Below, in pieces: positions 6,477-9,123 of a stretch of 9,123 bases of DNA. Origin of the DNA: DASSHC01 sp035693105 (GTDB taxonomy: Bacteria > Chloroflexota > Chloroflexia > Thermomicrobiales > Thermomicrobiaceae). The notes beneath the pieces are model-generated. The model did not search any database and had not been told where the DNA came from. It was given only the letters and a program-made list of their open reading frames with translations. The DNA lies in contig DASSHC010000104.1 of the NCBI GenBank assembly GCA_035693105.1, positions 1 to 9,123 on the forward strand, read 5' to 3'. The translations under genes and the position numbers were made by a program. Within the stretch, counting starts at the first letter, position 1; each line of letters opens with the position of its first letter.

Positions 6477-7253
6477 CTAGGCCGCGCCGGGGGGCGCCGC
6501 CGAGGGTCCCAGGCCGCCGAAGCGCCGCTCGCGCCCGGCGTACTCCTCGACCGCGCAGGCGAGATCGTCCGGGCCGAAATCGGGCCAGAGTCGCGGGGTG
6601 AAGATGTACTCGGCGTAGGCGCCTTGCCAGATCAGGAAGTTGCTGACGCGCAACTCGCCGGAGGTGCGGATGATCAGGTCGGGCTCGGGCATGTCGTGGG
6701 TATAGAGGTAGCGCCCGATCAGCGCCTCGTCGATCTGCTCAGGGGCAATCCCGTCGGCGACGATGCGCTGGATGGCCTGGATCAGCTCAGCCCGGCCGCC
6801 GTAGTTGAAGGCGATCGTGAGGGTGATGCGCGTGTTGTCGCGCGTCAACTCGATGGCGTCATCGATGGCGTAGCGCAGGGCGGGATCGAGTGGGGCCAGG
6901 CTGCCGATGTGCTTGAGCCGCACGCCCTCGCGGTGCAGCTCCTCGGTCTCGCTGGAGACGGAGCGCGCCAGAATGCCGAGGATGGCGTCGACCTCGTCCT
7001 GCGGACGCCGCCAGTTCTCGGTCGAGAAGCCCCAGAGGGTGAGGTAGTCGACGCCCAACTCGGCCGCGCGGCGCGTGATCTGCCGGATGTTCTCGGTGCC
7101 GGCCTCGTGCCCGGCGACGCGCGGGAGCCCCCGCTGGGTGGCCCAGCGACCGTTGCCGTCCATCACGATGGCGATGTGGCGCGGCACACGCTCCGGGTGC
7201 GGCGGGTCTGGGTTGGGCCGCGGCGCGGCAGGCTCAGACTTCGAGGATCTCAT
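6477..7253 (-). CDS. uppS: Isoprenyl transferase (undecaprenyl diphosphate synthase type)
   Basis: This cis-prenyltransferase condenses IPP units onto farnesyl-PP to build the lipid carrier for peptidoglycan and other envelope polymers. The protein has 258 aa from ATG 7253. Motifs: IAIVMDGNGRWA with catalytic Asp32, FSTENWRRP, AFNYGGRAEL, and the signature RTSGELRVSNFLIWQ beginning at Arg196, followed by YAEYIF and LWPDF. The first ~25 residues are a proline-rich extension (PRPNPDPPHP) before the catalytic fold. The start overlaps frr by 20 nt; AAAGAGG abuts the ATG and GGGAAG lies about 10 nt upstream. An in-frame TTG at 7271 and a GTG immediately before PRHIAIVMD are alternatives, so the exact N-terminus is uncertain. 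Product chain length cannot be told from sequence alone. Confidence 0.95.
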   Translation of the reverse strand: MRSSKSEPAAPRPNPDPPHPERVPRHIAIVMDGNGRWATQRGLPRVAGHEAGTENIRQITRRAAELGVDYLTLWGFSTENWRRPQDEVDAILGILARSVSSETEELHREGVRLKHIGSLAPLDPALRYAIDDAIELTRDNTRITLTIAFNYGGRAELIQAIQRIVADGIAPEQIDEALIGRYLYTHDMPEPDLIIRTSGELRVSNFLIWQGAYAEYIFTPRLWPDFGPDDLACAVEEYAGRERRFGGLGPSAAPPGAA

Positions 7254-7803
7254 CCTCTTTGTGCTTCCCAATCTTGTCGGCCTCGCCGATGAAGCGATTC
7301 GTGATCTCCTGCAGCTCGTGCTCGGCGCGACGCTCCTCGTCCTCGCCGATCAGCTTCTCCTTCTGCAGCTCCTTGATGTCGGCCATCGCATCGCGCCGGA
7401 TGTTGCGCAGCGCGACCCTGTCCTCCTCGACCTTCTGACGCACTACGCGCACCAGTGACTTGCGTCGCTCCTCGGTGAGCACCGGGATGGCGATGCGGAT
7501 GAGCTGGCCGTCGTTGGTCGGGTTGAGGCCCAGGTCGGAGGAGCGGATCGCCTTCTCGATCGTACCCATGCTGCCGCGGTCCCATGGCTGGACGACCAGC
7601 AGCCGCGCCTCGGGGGCACTGATGCCTGCGAGCTGGTTGAGCGGGGTCGCCGTGCCGTAGTAGTCGACTTCGAGGCGCTCGATCAGCCCCGGCGCGGCGC
7701 GCCCGGTGCGGATACCGCTCAGCTCGCGACGCAGCGCGTCGATAGTCTTCTTCATGCGGTCGTCGGCATCGGCCATGATCTCGCCGAGCATATCATCGGA
7801 CAT
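7234..7803 (-). CDS. frr: Ribosome recycling factor
   Basis: RRF works with EF-G to split post-termination ribosomes in the cytoplasm. The protein has 189 aa from ATG 7803, close to the family norm of about 185. Recognisable stretches are the N-terminal helix ending LRRELSGIRTGRA, the VDYYGTATPLNQLAGIS strand-hinge region, VVQPWDR, GLNPTNDGQLIRI-type sequence (GLNPxxDGxxIRI is family-typical), LTEERRKSLV, and the C-terminal coiled helix LQKEKLIGEDE...EITNRF. An in-frame TTG at 7824 would extend it by 7 residues, but AGGAGGT (7811-7817) placed 7 nt before ATG 7803 decides the start. It lies 14 nt after the pyrH stop, and its 3' end overlaps uppS by 20 nt. Confidence 0.97.
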   Translation of the reverse strand: MSDDMLGEIMADADDRMKKTIDALRRELSGIRTGRAAPGLIERLEVDYYGTATPLNQLAGISAPEARLLVVQPWDRGSMGTIEKAIRSSDLGLNPTNDGQLIRIAIPVLTEERRKSLVRVVRQKVEEDRVALRNIRRDAMADIKELQKEKLIGEDEERRAEHELQEITNRFIGEADKIGKHKEDEILEV

Positions 7804-7810
7804 CGCCGAG

Positions 7811-7817
7811 ACCTCCT
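7811..7817 (-). promoter_or_regulatory. Shine-Dalgarno site of frr
   Basis: On the minus strand AGGAGGT directly follows the pyrH TAA stop and lies 7 nt before ATG 7803. It is the strongest ribosome-binding site in the operon and rules out the upstream TTG as the frr start. Confidence 0.75.
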
Positions 7818-8561
7818 TTAGCAAACGAGGGTGCCGATCTCCTGACCAAGCACCGCGCGCTCGATGTTGCCCGGCTCCAGGAGATCGAAGACGATCAGCG
7901 GCAGGTCGTTCTCGCGACAGAGCGCTAGCGCCGCCTGGTCCATCACGCGCAGGTTCCGCTCAACTGCCTCTTGAAAGGTGAGCGTGGCGTAGCGACGGGC
8001 GTCCGGATAGATGTTGGGATCGGCATCGTAGACGCCGTCGACATTGTTCTTGCCCATCAGGATGACTTCGGCGTCGATCTCGAGCGCCCGCAGCGCGGCG
8101 GCGGTGTCGGTGGTGAAGTAGGGGTTTCCGGTGCCACCGGCCAGGATCACGACGCGTCCCTTCTCCATGTGCCGGATCGCGCGGCGCCGGATGTAGGGTT
8201 CGGCCACCTGGTGCATCTCGACGGCGGTCTGCACCCGCGTCTGGACGCCCAGGTGCTCGAGCGCGTCTTGCAGCGCCAGCGCGTTGATCACCGTGGCCAG
8301 CATGCCCATGTAGTCGGCGGTGGCGCGGTCCATGCCGCGCGAGCTGGCGGCCAGCCCACGCCAGATGTTGCCGCCACCGACGACGATGGCGATCTCGACA
8401 CCGTCGGCGACCACGCGCGCGATCTGCTGGGCCACGCGGGTGGCGACGGCCGGGTCGATGCCGTAGCCGGCGTTGCCCATCAGGGCCTCACCGGAGAGCT
8501 TGAGCACGACCCGGCGATAGGGGTGACGGGTGCAGGGACGGGCGCCGGCTTCCTCGCTCAC
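7818..8561 (-). CDS. pyrH: UMP kinase
   Basis: This amino acid kinase-fold enzyme phosphorylates UMP to UDP in pyrimidine nucleotide synthesis; bacterial PyrH is typically a hexamer regulated by GTP and UTP. The protein has 247 aa. Motifs: KLSGEAL (Lys21 onward), VVGGGNIWRG (60-69), MDRATADYMGML (77-88), GGTGNPYFTTDTA (142-154), KNNVDGVYDADP (171-182), and VFDLLEPGNIERA near the C-terminus. The start is GTG 8561, 9 nt after the tsf stop, with GAGG about 6 nt upstream. The result is a ~15-residue polar N-terminal extension before YRRVVLKLSGEAL, slightly longer than usual. The tsf-pyrH-frr order matches the common bacterial arrangement. Confidence 0.97.
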   Translation of the reverse strand: MSEEAGARPCTRHPYRRVVLKLSGEALMGNAGYGIDPAVATRVAQQIARVVADGVEIAIVVGGGNIWRGLAASSRGMDRATADYMGMLATVINALALQDALEHLGVQTRVQTAVEMHQVAEPYIRRRAIRHMEKGRVVILAGGTGNPYFTTDTAAALRALEIDAEVILMGKNNVDGVYDADPNIYPDARRYATLTFQEAVERNLRVMDQAALALCRENDLPLIVFDLLEPGNIERAVLGQEIGTLVC

Positions 8562-8570
8562 CCCGCGCCT

Positions 8571-9123
8571 CTACTCTTCAGCGATATCGGGCGCGGCACC
8601 CAACTCGAAGCGGGCGAAGCGGCGCACCACGATGTTCTCACCCAGCTTGCCGATGCGCTCCCTGACCAGGTCGCTGATAGTCTTGGAAGCGTCTCGGATG
8701 AACGGCTGCGAGAGCAGCGCCACCCGCTCGGCGTACTTCTCCGCGTTACCGGCCTGCTCGCGCAGTTCGGCCTGGGGAATGTCCGCGGCGGTGATGTACT
8801 TGGGATCCATCGCGGCGACCTGCATGGCCACATCGCGGCAGAGGGCGCGGAAGTCATCGGTCCTGGCGACGAAGTCGGTCTCGCAGTTGATCTCGACCAG
8901 CGCGCCGACCCGGCCGCCGGTCTGCCCCGGCGTGCCGCCGTGGATGTACGACCAGACCAGGCCCTCGGAGGTGCCGCGGCCCTCTTTCTTCTCGGCTCGT
9001 TTCAGCCCCTGCTCCTCGATGATCGCGGCGGCCTTTTTCATGTCGCCGTCGCTGGCCTCAAGGGCTCGCTTGGCGTCCATGACCCCGGCGCCGGTGCGCT
9101 CGCGCAAATCCTTCACCATTTGA
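8571..9123 (-). CDS. tsf: Translation elongation factor Ts, 5' partial
   Basis: EF-Ts is the guanine-nucleotide exchange factor that recycles EF-Tu. The visible 183 codons include the N-terminal UBA-like domain MVKDLRERTGAGVMDAKRAL and the EF-Tu-contacting core NCETDFVARTDDF. The C-terminal part resembles the compact EF-Ts (about 200 aa) of Thermus and Chloroflexota rather than the longer E. coli type. The frame stays open to the right edge (a Gln codon precedes the Met at 9119). Relatives begin about 5-7 residues before this MVK, so the true start probably lies just outside. Between YIH and GGRVGALVE there is a small GGTPGQT-type insertion. rpsB would be expected immediately upstream, outside the window, probably with the operon promoter. 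Confidence 0.95.
   Translation of the reverse strand, partial: QMVKDLRERTGAGVMDAKRALEASDGDMKKAAAIIEEQGLKRAEKKEGRGTSEGLVWSYIHGGTPGQTGGRVGALVEINCETDFVARTDDFRALCRDVAMQVAAMDPKYITAADIPQAELREQAGNAEKYAERVALLSQPFIRDASKTISDLVRERIGKLGENIVVRRFARFELGAAPDIAEE

Noticed and set aside
6624..7292. Plus-strand open frame of 222 codons opposite uppS
   Set aside because: Antisense shadow of uppS with no recognisable domain.
8530..9123. Plus-strand open frame opposite pyrH start and tsf
   Set aside because: Ser/Arg-rich antisense translation; no family resemblance and no separate ribosome-binding site.
1..9123. CRISPR arrays, insertion sequences, integrases or prophage genes
   Set aside because: No spaced direct repeats, transposase-like proteins or terminal inverted repeats were seen; nearly all sequence is accounted for by known families.

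Overview
This is a GC-rich, densely coded bacterial chromosome segment made of two convergent gene blocks. Protein style (ENAAEL/GECRSGEAL forms in the CpaF ATPase, short EF-Ts, GTG starts, very high G+C third positions) fits a high-GC bacterium such as Chloroflexota class Thermomicrobia (Sphaerobacter-like). That placement is an inference from family resemblance, not a database result.

Plus strand, 1-3169: the inner-membrane engine of a Tad/Flp pilus or type II/IV-filament system. It holds a CpaF/TadA secretion ATPase (5' end cut by the window edge), then TadB and TadC platform proteins, closely spaced and almost certainly one transcript. A 199-bp gap (3170-3368) follows, carrying small repeats and a plausible extended -10 promoter. 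Then come a DUF192 protein (3369-3740) and a ComF-family zinc-ribbon phosphoribosyltransferase (3752-4456).

Minus strand, 9123 down to 4453: a housekeeping operon read right to left, tsf (start just beyond the window) - pyrH - frr - uppS - cdsA - dxr. It joins translation (EF-Ts, ribosome recycling factor), pyrimidine nucleotide supply (UMP kinase), and lipid/isoprenoid precursor synthesis (undecaprenyl-PP synthase, CDP-diacylglycerol synthase, DXP reductoisomerase). Genes are separated by 9-15 nt or overlap by 10-20 nt, so translation is probably coupled. The gene order is the widespread bacterial one, but rseP, often found near dxr, is absent from its downstream side.

The two blocks meet tail to tail at a single palindromic CTAG (4453-4456) that gives both comF and dxr their TAG stop codon, leaving no space between them for a terminator. 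I see no CRISPR array, insertion sequence, rRNA, tRNA or riboswitch. Nothing in the window looks like a clearly undescribed system. The best leads are the ComF/Tad/DUF192 neighbourhood, the shared-stop junction, and a few substitutions at conserved motif positions.
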